From: an uncultured Clostridia bacterium | GTDB lineage: Bacteria > Bacillota > Clostridia > Oscillospirales > Oscillospiraceae | Assembly: GCA_930990965.1 (NCBI GenBank) | Contig: CAKNRQ010000013.1 | Location: 1 to 53,176 of the forward strand | Reading direction: 5' to 3' | DNA length: 53,176 nt | Shown here: positions 7,368-16,072 of the stretch, piece after piece | How the letters are laid out: each line of letters starts with the position of its first letter | Position numbering within the stretch: the first letter of the stretch is position 1 | Program-made: the position numbers and the translations under genes | The notes under the pieces: model-generated | Databases searched by the model: none | The model's input: the letters and a program-made list of their open reading frames with translations, nothing else | What the model was told of the DNA's origin: nothing

Positions 7368-9146
7368 TCAGGCCGTTTCTCCGCTTTCCGCGAGCGTTTT
7401 CAGCTCTATGCCGTGCTCCGTGAGCCACTCGTTCGTGCGCTCGGACCAGATGGTCGGCACGGTGTAGAAGGAATCCGACACCGGCAGGTTATACGACCGC
7501 TTCAGGTCTATTTCTATGCGGCAATCGTAAACGCTATTGTAGTAATCATCGTCCATGCGGTACCAGACTATGCCGATGGTACCATCACGCATGTCGGGCA
7601 GGATGCAATCGCGGTATAGCTCCATCGCCTCCTCCACCGTGAGCTGTACCAACTCCGGTTCTAGGGCGTCGGGTGAAAACACAACCCGTGCCTCCTCGAC
7701 CGTGTTCACCGTCACCGGTATGGACAGGCTCTTGCGCGCTTCTATGCCCTCCCTGGAATTCATCAGCTCCTCGAGTATGTCGAGCGTATCGGCCGCACCG
7801 TTGTACGCCACGCGGTATTCCCTTGCCAGCTCGCCGCCGCCCCGCAGGGTATAGTCTATATTGAGGTGCGTCGCGGACGCGCTGCTGTAGGCCTCGTCGC
7901 TCTCATTTTCGCTCTTGGCCTCCACGGCGCTCTCGTGCGCCTCTATGGCCAGGGCTATACTGTCCTCTTCGTAGAAGTTCACCGTCACGCCTCCGGCCGA
8001 AACTCTTACGCTTTGAACCTCGCTGCTCTCCGGTACGCGATCTTCATAGCCCGTGACGTCGAGCTCACAGGTGAACACTATCGCCAGGCACAACAGGCTC
8101 ACAACGCCCCAGCCTATATAGCGGCGCGGGCGGCCGAACACTCCGAAGCTCTTGTTCAGGAGCATATCCGCGCCAAAGCAGCCTACAAAGGCCCCGGCTG
8201 CCATGCAGATCGAGTATATTATCGCCTGTCCGGCGCCACCCTCGGGGCTTGTGCCAAAGGGGACCGTATAGAACAGGTTTCCGAGTATAAACGCCGCGGC
8301 CATGCCGCAGATGTACTTGAAAGCCGGCTTCACCGGTCCAATCGCCACAACGTCGCCCGCGCTCTCCATGTTGCGCCGTTTGTACAGCGCCATTGAGACC
8401 GGCAGCAGCGCGATACCCACGAGGCCGTAGGCAATCAGATACGGCCAGCCATTCAGAGCATAGACCTCATTTTCCCGGTACTCGACGGTCAGCTTCAGCA
8501 TCATACAGACAAAGGGCGAAAAGAGGTCGGCAATACCCGCGCCATTGCTCACATAGCCGTAGCAGAACATGTCCGGCACGACGAGAGCCATGTTGCCCAG
8601 ACTGCTCGCGACCACGCCGAGGACGATGAAAAGTATGGGCATGACCACCAGGTGCCCCGTGAGCTGCGCACAGAGCACGGCTATGCCGAAATAGCACAGC
8701 GTCATGAGCGTCACCGCCCCCAGCCACTGTCCCAGCGCAGCAATACCCGTGGCTCCGAACAGCGCCTCAACGGCCAGCGCCGCGGCAAAGGCCAGCAAAT
8801 TGGCTCCCAGCAGCGGCAGCAGTCCCGCCGCGCACAGCGACACGAACAGGGCTTCACGCCTCACGGGCAGGGCGGCAAAGAAGCCGGCCGAACGCTCCGA
8901 GTACATGTGAGAGAACACGGCCATGGCCGCGCCGCAGGCCGCCAGCGGGCAGAGCCACGCCGCAGTTATTTCAACGCTCTGCAGTACAATCCGCGCGGCG
9001 TCTGAGGGTGCGCGCGCGAGCACGTCTATCAGGCTTGCCGGGAGCACCAGCATCCACACGAAGGCGTATATGGCCCAAATCGGCCAGAACCTCAGCACGC
9101 TCTTTATGAACACGCCTCTGTCAAAGAACGATGTCGCGCACTTCAT
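7368..9146 (-). CDS. ABC transporter permease, YtrC/D-like
   Basis: A 592-aa membrane protein forming the permease of an ABC-2 type transporter with the ATPase encoded just upstream. ATG 9146 has GGGAGG nine bases before it and overlaps the end of the ATPase gene. Six or more hydrophobic helices lie in about the first 270 residues (e.g. FWPIWAIYAFVWMLVLPASL, GVVSLLCLAIVF near 350). A large extracytoplasmic region of about 220 residues follows and has no helices. This build matches permeases of the Bacillus YtrABCDEF type, linked to cell-envelope stress. The substrate is unknown. Confidence 0.8.
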   Translation of the reverse strand: MKCATSFFDRGVFIKSVLRFWPIWAIYAFVWMLVLPASLIDVLARAPSDAARIVLQSVEITAAWLCPLAACGAAMAVFSHMYSERSAGFFAALPVRREALFVSLCAAGLLPLLGANLLAFAAALAVEALFGATGIAALGQWLGAVTLMTLCYFGIAVLCAQLTGHLVVMPILFIVLGVVASSLGNMALVVPDMFCYGYVSNGAGIADLFSPFVCMMLKLTVEYRENEVYALNGWPYLIAYGLVGIALLPVSMALYKRRNMESAGDVVAIGPVKPAFKYICGMAAAFILGNLFYTVPFGTSPEGGAGQAIIYSICMAAGAFVGCFGADMLLNKSFGVFGRPRRYIGWGVVSLLCLAIVFTCELDVTGYEDRVPESSEVQSVRVSAGGVTVNFYEEDSIALAIEAHESAVEAKSENESDEAYSSASATHLNIDYTLRGGGELAREYRVAYNGAADTLDILEELMNSREGIEARKSLSIPVTVNTVEEARVVFSPDALEPELVQLTVEEAMELYRDCILPDMRDGTIGIVWYRMDDDYYNSVYDCRIEIDLKRSYNLPVSDSFYTVPTIWSERTNEWLTEHGIELKTLAESGETA

Positions 9147-10017
9147 GGCCCTCACCTCCCAGCTCGTATATGAATATCTCTTCCAGCGTCAGCGGCACGG
9201 CGTCCACAAAGATGGCCGCCTCGCGCTCGAGCCGTGCGGTCACTGCCTCGGGCGTGCCGCGGACAATTAGCGTTTTGAGCCTGCCCGGCCCGTCCACATG
9301 TAGCACTTCCAGCTCCGGCGGTATGGCCTTGCCCTCCGGCATGACCAGTTGTATCTTACAAATGTTCTCCTGCAGCTCCGCGAGCTGGCGCTCGAGGAGC
9401 ATCTTGCCGGCGTTTATAAACCCAACATAATCACAGACGTCCTCGAGCTCACGCAGATTGTGAGAAGAGACTATGACGCCCGTGCCGTTCTCGGCTACGT
9501 CGCTCAATAACAGCGACCAGACCTGACGGCGCATCACGGGGTCGAGCCCGTCCACCGGCTCATCCAGCACCAGCAGCTCCGGGTGCAGAGACAGTGCCAG
9601 CCAGAAGGCCGCCTGCTTCTTCATGCCGCGGGAAAAGCGCCGCATGGGCTGCTTCCTGTCTATGGGGAAGGCTTCACCGAGCTTTTCAAAGCGGTCCAGG
9701 TCAAAGCTCGGATACTCGCTTTTGTAAAAGCGCATCATGTCGTTCACACTGGCCTGCGGGAAGTAGAAAACTTCGTCCGGTATAAAGGCCATGCGTGCTT
9801 TGACTCCAACGTTCTCAAACACCGGCTCGCCGTCTGCCAGCACGCTGCCGCTATCGGCGCGCAGTATGCCGGTTATGTGCCGGAGCGCCGTCGTCTTGCC
9901 CGCGCCGTTCGACCCCACGAGGCCGTACACCGCCCCGGCGGGCACATTCATGTTCAGTCCTGCAAGCGCGGCATGATTGCCAAAGCGCTTTACTACGTCG
10001 ATAAGCTCAATTTTCAT
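9121..10017 (-). CDS. ABC transporter ATP-binding protein, YtrB-like
   Basis: ATPase subunit of 298 aa. Walker A GSNGAGKTT (about 38-46), signature RFSRGMKKQ in place of LSGGQ, Walker B LLVLDEPVDGLDP, and a switch His in SSHNLRELE are visible. ATG 10017 starts inside the end of the GntR gene (11-base overlap), and the stop overlaps the permease gene. The RFSRGMKKQ signature is typical of the GntR-linked YtrB/BcrA exporter ATPases. It probably powers the permease encoded next. Confidence 0.92.
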   Translation of the reverse strand: MKIELIDVVKRFGNHAALAGLNMNVPAGAVYGLVGSNGAGKTTALRHITGILRADSGSVLADGEPVFENVGVKARMAFIPDEVFYFPQASVNDMMRFYKSEYPSFDLDRFEKLGEAFPIDRKQPMRRFSRGMKKQAAFWLALSLHPELLVLDEPVDGLDPVMRRQVWSLLLSDVAENGTGVIVSSHNLRELEDVCDYVGFINAGKMLLERQLAELQENICKIQLVMPEGKAIPPELEVLHVDGPGRLKTLIVRGTPEAVTARLEREAAIFVDAVPLTLEEIFIYELGGEGHEVRDIVL

Positions 10018-10381
10018 CGTGCTGCGCCGCCCTTTCATCTATTCTCGCTTTGAGCTCCCCGGCGCTCAGACCCAGGTATAAAAGCTCCTCCACGGCGTCG
10101 TCGAACGCACCGAGCAGTTCCCTGCCGCGTGCAGAATCCACCTCGCTGCGCGCGCGGGCAAAGCTCCCCTTGCCCGGCACGGACACTATGTAGCCCTCGT
10201 GCTCGAGCTCGCGGTACGCCCTTTGAATCGTGTTGGGGTTTATGACGAGCTGCGCCGCCAGCTCCCTTACGCTGGGCAGTTTCTCGTCAGGAGGCAGCGC
10301 GCCGGAGACTATGAGCCGCCTGAGCGCATCCTTCACCTGCTCATATATGGGACGGGAATCCCGAAAGTTTATAGATATCAT
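10007..10381 (-). CDS. GntR-family regulator, YtrA subfamily
   Basis: A 124-aa DNA-binding protein: a winged helix-turn-helix (YEQVKDALRRLIVSGAL, LPSVRELAAQLVINPNTIQR) followed by a short C-terminal dimerisation segment of about 50 residues, as in YtrA. ATG 10381 is preceded by GGGGTGAGG. It is the first gene of the GntR-ATPase-permease operon and the three genes overlap. A near-perfect inverted repeat at its promoter suggests self-repression, released by cell-wall stress or ligand as in B. subtilis YtrA. The ligand is an inference only. Confidence 0.93.
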   Translation of the reverse strand: MISINFRDSRPIYEQVKDALRRLIVSGALPPDEKLPSVRELAAQLVINPNTIQRAYRELEHEGYIVSVPGKGSFARARSEVDSARGRELLGAFDDAVEELLYLGLSAGELKARIDERAAQHDEN

Positions 10382-10395
10382 CGCCTCACCCCACA

Positions 10396-10420
10396 ACTGT
10401 ACTAAGTCTATTAATACAGT
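10396..10420. promoter_or_regulatory. Operator of the YtrA-type operon
   Basis: ACTGTACTAAG-tct-ATTAATACAGT is an inverted repeat with two mismatches. It covers the expected transcription start directly downstream of the -10 element, and resembles the AGTACTA..TAGTACT style of YtrA operators. Confidence 0.6.
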
Positions 10421-10421
10421 C

Positions 10422-10451
10422 AGCATACACCTAAAGCGCCCATGCTGTCAA
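10422..10451 (-). promoter_or_regulatory. Promoter of the YtrA-type operon
   Basis: On the minus strand TTGACA and TATGCT are separated by 18 bases, immediately followed by the inverted-repeat operator. Confidence 0.65.
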
Positions 10452-10487
10452 GTTTTTTTGGTGACAGAACAGGCGCAGGCGCAAAAT

Positions 10488-10512
10488 GCCCGCCCGTAAA
10501 TTGCGGGCGGGC
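10488..10512 (-). terminator. Terminator after the EamA transporter gene
   Basis: GCCCGCCC-N9-GGGCGGGC is followed by ATTTTG on the minus strand, about 45 bases after the stop codon of the EamA gene. Confidence 0.7.
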
Positions 10513-10555
10513 CGAAGAGAGAGCCCCGGCTGTTAAAGCCGGATATGGAAAAGCT

Positions 10556-11458
10556 TCACGTGCCGTGTGTGGCGGCCTTTGCGGCGCTCTTGCGCGCTTC
10601 CAGCACATTGGGCAGGAGTATGCCGCAGAGTATAAGCGCCGCGCCTGTTACACCCAGCACGCCGAGCTCTTCATCCAGGAACACGACGCCGAGTATACTG
10701 GCGCTCAGGGGGTTGAGCGCGCAGAACATGGCCGAGCGCTCGGCGGTCGTCGCGCTCTGCGCCACGGGCTGGAGCGTGAAACCAAAGCCTGTGCAAACGA
10801 CGGCCAGGCCGAGTATGATGCCCCAGTCCTGCACCCGCGCGGGGATTTGAATCGGGGCTTCAAATATGAATGCCGCCATGAGCGCGAGAACCGCAATAGT
10901 ACAGACCTGGGCTATGCCCATGGCCAGCGTGTCGCCGCCCTTATGACTGAGCCGGTCGGTGAGGATGATAGCTCCGGCGTAGAGCAGCGCCGTGAGCATG
11001 CACAGCAGCTCCCCGGCTCCTATCCCCGCTCCCGGCCGAAGCGTAAGCAGTCCCACGCCGGTGAGCGACAACAGCGCACTGATGAGCGTCACTGCCCCCG
11101 GCAGCTTGCGCGCCGCCACCGCCAGCAGCAGAGGGACCAGGACAACCGAAGTGTTCTCCAAAAACGACGCCGTGCTGGTAGAGGTGTGCCGGAGTCCGAA
11201 GAGCTCGCTGGTGAGCACGGCAAAGAACGCCGCCCCAATCGCCGCGCCGCGCATCAGGTCGCCCTTCCCCGCCGCACGCAGCCTGCGCCAGAAGAGGGCA
11301 AGCAACAATATGCTGGCCGTTGAAAACCGCAGCGCCATGAGCGTAAACGGCCCCATGTCTGCCAATCCCAGCTTGCTGAGCAGCAGTGAAGTGCTGCGCG
11401 TTATAATAACGGCCGCCAGTAGTAACTCTCCTGTGCGCCGTGTAAGCTTCAGTTTCAC
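10556..11458 (-). CDS. EamA/DMT-family metabolite exporter
   Basis: A 300-aa inner-membrane protein with about ten hydrophobic helices in two EamA repeats (for example LLLAAVIITRSTSLLLSKLG near the start and ILGVVFLDEELGVLGVTGAA near the end). I choose GTG 11458, preceded by GGAGG; the ATG at 11521 would add an unrelated hydrophilic leader. It is divergent from a LysR regulator, a usual arrangement for regulated amino-acid or metabolite exporters. The final VFLDEELGVLGVTGAALILCG region is typical of the family. The substrate is unknown. Confidence 0.88.
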   Translation of the reverse strand: MKLKLTRRTGELLLAAVIITRSTSLLLSKLGLADMGPFTLMALRFSTASILLLALFWRRLRAAGKGDLMRGAAIGAAFFAVLTSELFGLRHTSTSTASFLENTSVVLVPLLLAVAARKLPGAVTLISALLSLTGVGLLTLRPGAGIGAGELLCMLTALLYAGAIILTDRLSHKGGDTLAMGIAQVCTIAVLALMAAFIFEAPIQIPARVQDWGIILGLAVVCTGFGFTLQPVAQSATTAERSAMFCALNPLSASILGVVFLDEELGVLGVTGAALILCGILLPNVLEARKSAAKAATHGT

Positions 11459-11574
11459 AGTTGTGCCTCCGAATAAGTGTAAGCTGGTGCAAGCCGCAGA
11501 GGGACCGCATTCCCTTGACAAGAGTATACCCCTGCTCCTATACTTGAGTAAATCAAAACTTTATCACACTAAGC

Positions 11575-11589
11575 TTGATTATTAGTCAA
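11575..11589. promoter_or_regulatory. Candidate LysR-binding site
   Basis: TTGA-N7-TCAA in the 156-base gap between the divergent EamA and LysR genes fits the T-N11-A dyad of LysR regulators, 26 bases before the LysR start. Confidence 0.45.
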
Positions 11590-11614
11590 TAAATTGCGCA
11601 AGGAGGCCCAAGTT

Positions 11615-12490
11615 GTGGATACAGAAAAGTGCTATGCACTGCTGCGTTCAATAGAGCTCGGCAGCCTGTCCGCGGCCGCGCAGGAGCTGGGCTATACGGT
11701 GTCCGGCATGAGCCGGCTGGTGCTCTCCCTGGAGGATGAGCTGGGTTTCCGGCTCTTGAACCGCTCGCGCTCCGGCGTCGTGCCTACACGCGAGTGCGAG
11801 CTGCTGCTGCCCGCCATGCGCGAGCTGGCCCGTTGGGCTGAGAGCTGCCGCCAACTGGCAGGAGAGGTCAGGGGACTGGAGACAGGCCGTATCCGCGTCG
11901 GCATGTCGTATCCAGCGTATTATCCGGCGCTCGGCGAGGCCGTGTCCGGCTTTTCGCGCGAGCACCCCGGTGTGGAAATAGCGCTCTTCGAGGGCACAAG
12001 CAGCGTGCTTGCCGGGGCATTGGAGCGGCGCGAGGCCGATTTCTGCGTCATGAGCCGGAGGGAAACCGGCTGCGCCTGGACGCCGCTGACCACGGACAGC
12101 CTGGCCGTCTGGCTGCCTGCCAATCACCCGCTCGCCCACCTCGCGGCATATCCGGCCGCTGAACTGGAGCGGGAGACATATATAGATATATCGCCCGGCG
12201 AGGAAACGGACAATTCGCGTTTCCTCGCCGAGCGCGGCATAAACGTGCGCCGCCGCGCCTCCACCAGCGACGTCTACGGCGCTCTCTCGCTGGTTGGCGC
12301 AGGGCTGGGCGTGGCGCTTGTCAATACGCTCCTGGCCCGGGGCATAGACACCGGCCATCGAGCCGTGCTGCTGCCGCTCGACCCGCCGTATCTCGTCGAA
12401 ATCGGCGCGGCATACCACCCGCCAGAGGAGCAAAGCCCCGCCGCCCGCCGCTTCACAGACTACGCCCTCGCGCGCCTCTCCGCGCTGTGA
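11615..12490 (+). CDS. LysR-family transcriptional regulator
   Basis: A 291-aa regulator. The N-terminal winged helix (LLRSIELGSLSAAAQELGYT, SGMSRLVLSLEDELGFRLL) is followed by a linker helix and a type 2 periplasmic-binding effector domain (GRIRVGMSYPAYYPALGEAV). The start GTG 11615 lies after an AAGGAGG site; the TTG at 11594 lies upstream of that site. It is divergent from the EamA exporter, which is its likely target. Its stop codon is directly followed by the stop of the opposite XRE gene, with no intergenic base. Confidence 0.94.
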   Translation: MDTEKCYALLRSIELGSLSAAAQELGYTVSGMSRLVLSLEDELGFRLLNRSRSGVVPTRECELLLPAMRELARWAESCRQLAGEVRGLETGRIRVGMSYPAYYPALGEAVSGFSREHPGVEIALFEGTSSVLAGALERREADFCVMSRRETGCAWTPLTTDSLAVWLPANHPLAHLAAYPAAELERETYIDISPGEETDNSRFLAERGINVRRRASTSDVYGALSLVGAGLGVALVNTLLARGIDTGHRAVLLPLDPPYLVEIGAAYHPPEEQSPAARRFTDYALARLSAL

Positions 12491-12940
12491 TTACCCGGCG
12501 GTACCCTTCCAGTGCTTGAGCTCCGGCAGCAGTGCAGCAAAATAGGAGCGCGCCTGCTCCGGAGTCCAGTTTTCGCCGGACATGTGCGCGGAGAGGTAGT
12601 CCAGTAGCTGGTCCAGGCTCGAATAGGTAAACTCTCCCCCGGCGTAGCACCACTTGCAGTAGTCCTCGTTGAACTCGCCGTCCGGCTCACGGCTCAGTGT
12701 GGAGTCGTCCAGCGGCATGCCGCAGCACTGGCAGGCAAGCCGCCTCGGCGAGCCCAGCAGCGTATTTATCGAGACGTCAAAGAGCTTGGAGAGCAGCTTC
12801 AGCGTCTCTACATTCGGCACCGTCTGGCCGGTCTCCCAGCGCGAAACGGCCTGGCGGCTCACGTATAGCGCCGCGGCGAGCTCATCCTGAGACATGTCCC
12901 TTTGCGTCCGCAGGGAGTATATTACGTCCTTCGTTTCCAT
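12491..12940 (-). CDS. XRE-family regulator with C-terminal zinc ribbon
   Basis: A 149-aa protein. An XRE helix-turn-helix (LRTQRDMSQDELAAALYVSR, QAVSRWETGQTVPNVETL) occupies residues 5-60. A Cys-rich module follows, with CQCCGMPL and CKWC plus a YSSLDQLLDYL helix, matching the putative zinc-ribbon domain found in many Firmicutes XRE proteins. ATG 12940 has GAGGTGAT upstream. It is probably self-regulated through the repeats near its promoter. The target genes are unknown. Confidence 0.88.
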   Translation of the reverse strand: METKDVIYSLRTQRDMSQDELAAALYVSRQAVSRWETGQTVPNVETLKLLSKLFDVSINTLLGSPRRLACQCCGMPLDDSTLSREPDGEFNEDYCKWCYAGGEFTYSSLDQLLDYLSAHMSGENWTPEQARSYFAALLPELKHWKGTAG

Positions 12941-12960
12941 GCGTATCACCTCGTGCGTAT

Positions 12961-12989
12961 ACTATATCACGCCTATACACCAGAGCCAA
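12961..12989 (-). promoter_or_regulatory. Promoter of the XRE regulator gene
   Basis: On the minus strand TTGGCT and TATAGT are separated by 17 bases. GTATA..TATAC arms span 22 bases around the -10 region and may form the regulator's own site. Confidence 0.5.
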
Positions 12990-13009
12990 GCAACTGCCCG
13001 TTGCCTGCG

Positions 13010-13045
13010 AAAAGCCGCCCCGGCCGTGACGGCCAGGGCGGCTTT
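13010..13045 (-). terminator. Terminator of mnmG-mnmA
   Basis: A stem of AAAGCCGCCC with GGGCGGCTTT, extended inside by CGGCC/GGCC arms. It starts inside the mnmA stop codon and continues into TTTTC on the minus strand. Confidence 0.8.
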
Positions 13046-14043
13046 CAGTCTATTATGCCTCCGGCTATGAGCATGTCGCCCGCGTAGAGTGCAGCGGCCT
13101 GGCCGGGGCAGGGCGCGCGCACGGGTTTGTCGAAGACTATGTCGAGCCCGCCATCGCTCCTGGCCCTGGCCGTGGCCGGGTTGAGCTCACGCGAATGCCG
13201 CACGCGCACGAGGCAGCGGAAGTCCCAGCGCGGCGGCTCTATGAGCCAGTTGGCCTCGCCCGTGCGTATGCGTTCGAGGTAGAGCCCGTCGCCGTCGGAG
13301 AGGACGACCTCGTTCGTCTCGGGCCGTATTTCGCTGACAAACACCCGCCTGCCCGCGGCGAAGCCCAGCCCGCGCCGCTGTCCGAGCGTGTAGCGGTGTA
13401 CGCCGCCGTGCGTGCCGACGCGCTCGCCCTTATATATGAGCGCACCATCGCCCGGGGCGTGGCCACGGGCCTCGATCCACGCGGCGAAGTCGCCGTCTTT
13501 TATGAAGCAGATCTCCATACTGTCCGGCTTTTCGGCCTGCATCAGGCCAAAATCCGCAGCCAAAGCGCGCACCTCGCGCTTCACATACCCGCCCAGCGGC
13601 AGCACCAGCCTCCGGGCCTGGTCGCGGCTCACGAGGCAGAGCATGTAGCTCTGGTCGTTCTCCGGCCTGCCGCGAAAGAGAGCGCCCGCGCGCGCAGCGG
13701 CATAGTGGCCAGTGGCTATGCGCTCTATGCCCAGAGCGTCAGCCGCGCCGCAGAGCAGCTTGAGTTTCACGCGCCTGTTACACAGCACACAGGGGCTCGG
13801 CGTCGCCCCGGCCAGATAGGCGGCCTCAAAGGGCTCGCAGACCTCGCGTTCAAGCGCCGCTCTGGCGTCAATCAGCTTGAACGGCAGGCCCATCCGCTCC
13901 GCGCTCTCGCGGGCGTATTCTCCCTCGTCGGAACCGGTTTCGAGGTAGACGCAGTGCACGTTCCAGCCCTGCATTGTGAGCAGCTTCGCCGTGACGGCGC
14001 TGTCCACACCGCCCGAGAAGCCCAAAACCACGCGCGGCCTCAT
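13045..14043 (-). CDS. mnmA: tRNA-specific 2-thiouridylase MnmA
   Basis: Thiolates U34 of Lys, Glu and Gln tRNAs in the cytoplasm, using ATP and a sulfur carrier. Visible features are the PP-loop SGGVDS (residues 10-15), the catalytic Cys in [12 protein letters not shown], the second Cys in [12 protein letters not shown], the TGHYA motif and a C-terminal barrel. At 332 aa it is slightly shorter than the usual 350-370. ATG 14043 overlaps the mnmG stop as ATGA, so the two wobble-uridine modification enzymes are translationally coupled. The function is secure by motif. Confidence 0.94.
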   Translation of the reverse strand: MRPRVVLGFSGGVDSAVTAKLLTMQGWNVHCVYLETGSDEGEYARESAERMGLPFKLIDARAALEREVCEPFEAAYLAGATPSPCVLCNRRVKLKLLCGAADALGIERIATGHYAAARAGALFRGRPENDQSYMLCLVSRDQARRLVLPLGGYVKREVRALAADFGLMQAEKPDSMEICFIKDGDFAAWIEARGHAPGDGALIYKGERVGTHGGVHRYTLGQRRGLGFAAGRRVFVSEIRPETNEVVLSDGDGLYLERIRTGEANWLIEPPRWDFRCLVRVRHSRELNPATARARSDGGLDIVFDKPVRAPCPGQAAALYAGDMLIAGGIID

Positions 14044-15914
14044 GCTCTGCGCCTCCCTACGTACATCGCAAGCGCGGCCATGTCCGCAGGCGACACGCCG
14101 GAAATGCGGCTTGCACGCCCGAAGTTCTCCGGCCTCACGTCCGAAAGCTTCTGCCTAGCCTCGGTGCGCAGTCCTGGCACCGCGTAATAGTCGATGTCCT
14201 CCGGCAGGGGCTTATCCTCCATGCGCGCGAAGTCCTCCACCTGCTTGAGCTGGCGCTTTATATATCCTTCATACTTGAGCCGGATTTCCACCTGGTTTAT
14301 CACGGGCTTTGGAAGCTCCGGCCGGTTTTCATCAAATTCACGCAGGTCTTCATACCCCACCCTGGGGCGGCGTATGAGCGCGGCCAGGCTCACGCCCGTG
14401 TTCACCGGCGTCGTGCCGAGGGCTGTGAGCGCGTTCGACAGCGCTTCGCCCGGCGCGAGGTGTGTACTCTCAAGCCGCTTTATCTCCCCGTCCACGGCGG
14501 CGTATTTGGCCTCCACCGCCTCGTACCGCTCACGGCTCACGAGACCGAGAGCGCAGCCGTACTTCGTGAGGCGCTCGTCTGCGTTGTCCTGGCGCAGTAT
14601 GAGCCGGTACTCGCTGCGGGAAGTCATCATTCTGTACGGCTCGTTCGTACCTCGAGTCACCAGGTCGTCTATAAGCGCGCCGATGTACGCCTCGCTCCTG
14701 CGCAGCACGAACGGCGGCTTGCCCTGGAGCTTGAGCGCGGCGTTCACGCCGGCCATGAAGCCCTGCACGGCGGCCTCCTCGTAGCCGGAAGAGCCGTTGA
14801 ACTGCCCCGCCCCGTAGAGGCCGGAGATACCTTTAAACTCAAGTGTGGGATAGAGCGCGAGCGGGTCCACGCAGTCGTACTCTATGGCGTAGGCCGGGCG
14901 GGTTATCTCCGCGTGCTCCAATCCGGGGATGGTGTGCAGCATTTTAACCTGAACCTCTTCCGGCATGGAACTGGAAAAGCCCTGCACGTAGAGCTCGAGC
15001 GTATTTAATCCCATCGGCTCAATGAAGAGCTGGTGCCTCAGCTTGTCCGGGAAGGTCATGACCTTCGTCTCTATACTCGGGCAGTAGCGCGGCCCTGTGC
15101 CGGTGATGACACCGGAGTAGAGCGGGCTGCGGTCGAGGTTGGCACGGATAATCTCGTGCGTGCGCTCATTGGTATAGGTGAGGTAACACTTAGCGCGGTT
15201 GACGGGCGCCTGCTCGGTCGAAAACGAGAAAGGCTCAGGCTCGTCGTCGCCCTCCTGCACCTCCATTTTGCCGAAGTCCACACTGCGGGCGTTCACGCGC
15301 GGCGGCGTGCCGGTCTTGAAACGCCTGAGCGGCACGCCGAGGGCCTTCAGGCAGTCCGAGAGCGGGCCGCTGGCCGCGAGGCCGTCGGGTCCCGAATCGC
15401 GCAGTACCTCGCCGGTTATCGTGCGGCCCTTGAGATAGGTGCCCGTGCAAATCACGGCGGCGCGGCAGCGCCAGCGCGCACCCGTGGCGGTCGTAACGCA
15501 GGCCACGGCCCCGTCCTCAACGCCTATCTCCACAGCTTCGGCCTGTATGAGCCGCAGGTTCTCCTGCTCTTCCAGCGTTAGCTTCATGACCTCCTGGTAG
15601 CGGCGGCGGTCGGCCTGCGCCCTCAGCGAATACACCGCCGGGCCCTTGCCGCGGTTGAGCATGCGGTACTGTATGCAGGCCTTGTCGGCCGCCTTGGCCA
15701 TCTCGCCGCCGAGGGCGTCCAGCTCACGTACCAGGTGCCCCTTGCCCGTGCCGCCTATGGCGGGGTTGCAGGGCATGTTGCCCACGCTGTCGAGGTTGAT
15801 GGCGAAACACACGGTTGAACAGCCCAGCCGCGCCGCGGCCAACGCCGCTTCAATCCCCGCGTGTCCCGCGCCTATAACTACTATATCACATTGTCCGGCA
15901 TCATAAATTTTCAT
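14040..15914 (-). CDS. mnmG: tRNA uridine 5-carboxymethylaminomethyl synthesis enzyme MnmG
   Basis: FAD enzyme that, with MnmE, modifies C5 of U34 in tRNA. It is 624 aa, typical length. The N-terminal dinucleotide-binding motif is [22 protein letters not shown], preceded by only ten residues, so ATG 15914 is the natural start. MnmG signatures include [23 protein letters not shown] and GTYLKG. No ribosome-binding site precedes this ATG; instead a TATAAT element ends six bases upstream, suggesting a leaderless mRNA. The gene is not next to mnmE or rsmG as in many Firmicutes; mnmA follows with a 4-base overlap. Confidence 0.96.
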   Translation of the reverse strand: MKIYDAGQCDIVVIGAGHAGIEAALAAARLGCSTVCFAINLDSVGNMPCNPAIGGTGKGHLVRELDALGGEMAKAADKACIQYRMLNRGKGPAVYSLRAQADRRRYQEVMKLTLEEQENLRLIQAEAVEIGVEDGAVACVTTATGARWRCRAAVICTGTYLKGRTITGEVLRDSGPDGLAASGPLSDCLKALGVPLRRFKTGTPPRVNARSVDFGKMEVQEGDDEPEPFSFSTEQAPVNRAKCYLTYTNERTHEIIRANLDRSPLYSGVITGTGPRYCPSIETKVMTFPDKLRHQLFIEPMGLNTLELYVQGFSSSMPEEVQVKMLHTIPGLEHAEITRPAYAIEYDCVDPLALYPTLEFKGISGLYGAGQFNGSSGYEEAAVQGFMAGVNAALKLQGKPPFVLRRSEAYIGALIDDLVTRGTNEPYRMMTSRSEYRLILRQDNADERLTKYGCALGLVSRERYEAVEAKYAAVDGEIKRLESTHLAPGEALSNALTALGTTPVNTGVSLAALIRRPRVGYEDLREFDENRPELPKPVINQVEIRLKYEGYIKRQLKQVEDFARMEDKPLPEDIDYYAVPGLRTEARQKLSDVRPENFGRASRISGVSPADMAALAMYVGRRRA

Positions 15915-15920
15915 GCTAGA

Positions 15921-15949
15921 ATTATACGTCATGCGCCACGCCAAATCAA
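15921..15949 (-). promoter_or_regulatory. Promoter of mnmG, probably giving a leaderless transcript
   Basis: On the minus strand TTGATT and a perfect TATAAT have 17-base spacing. The -10 ends six bases before the A of the mnmG ATG, so transcription should begin at or within a base or two of the start codon. Confidence 0.65.
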
Positions 15950-15987
15950 GGCCGCAAAAATTTCTGATGCAAGTTTGAAAAAAACTC

Positions 15988-16015
15988 TTGCTTTATTTCG
16001 ATAATGTGGTAATAT
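15988..16015 (+). promoter_or_regulatory. Promoter of the amino-acid ABC operon
   Basis: TTGCTT and TAATAT are separated by 16 bases, about 57 bases before the binding-protein start. It is divergent from the mnmG promoter. Confidence 0.5.
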
Positions 16016-16072
16016 ATTAGCACGTCTTGCAGATAGCAGGGCACAGTTAAGAAACACCAACAAAGGGGACAT

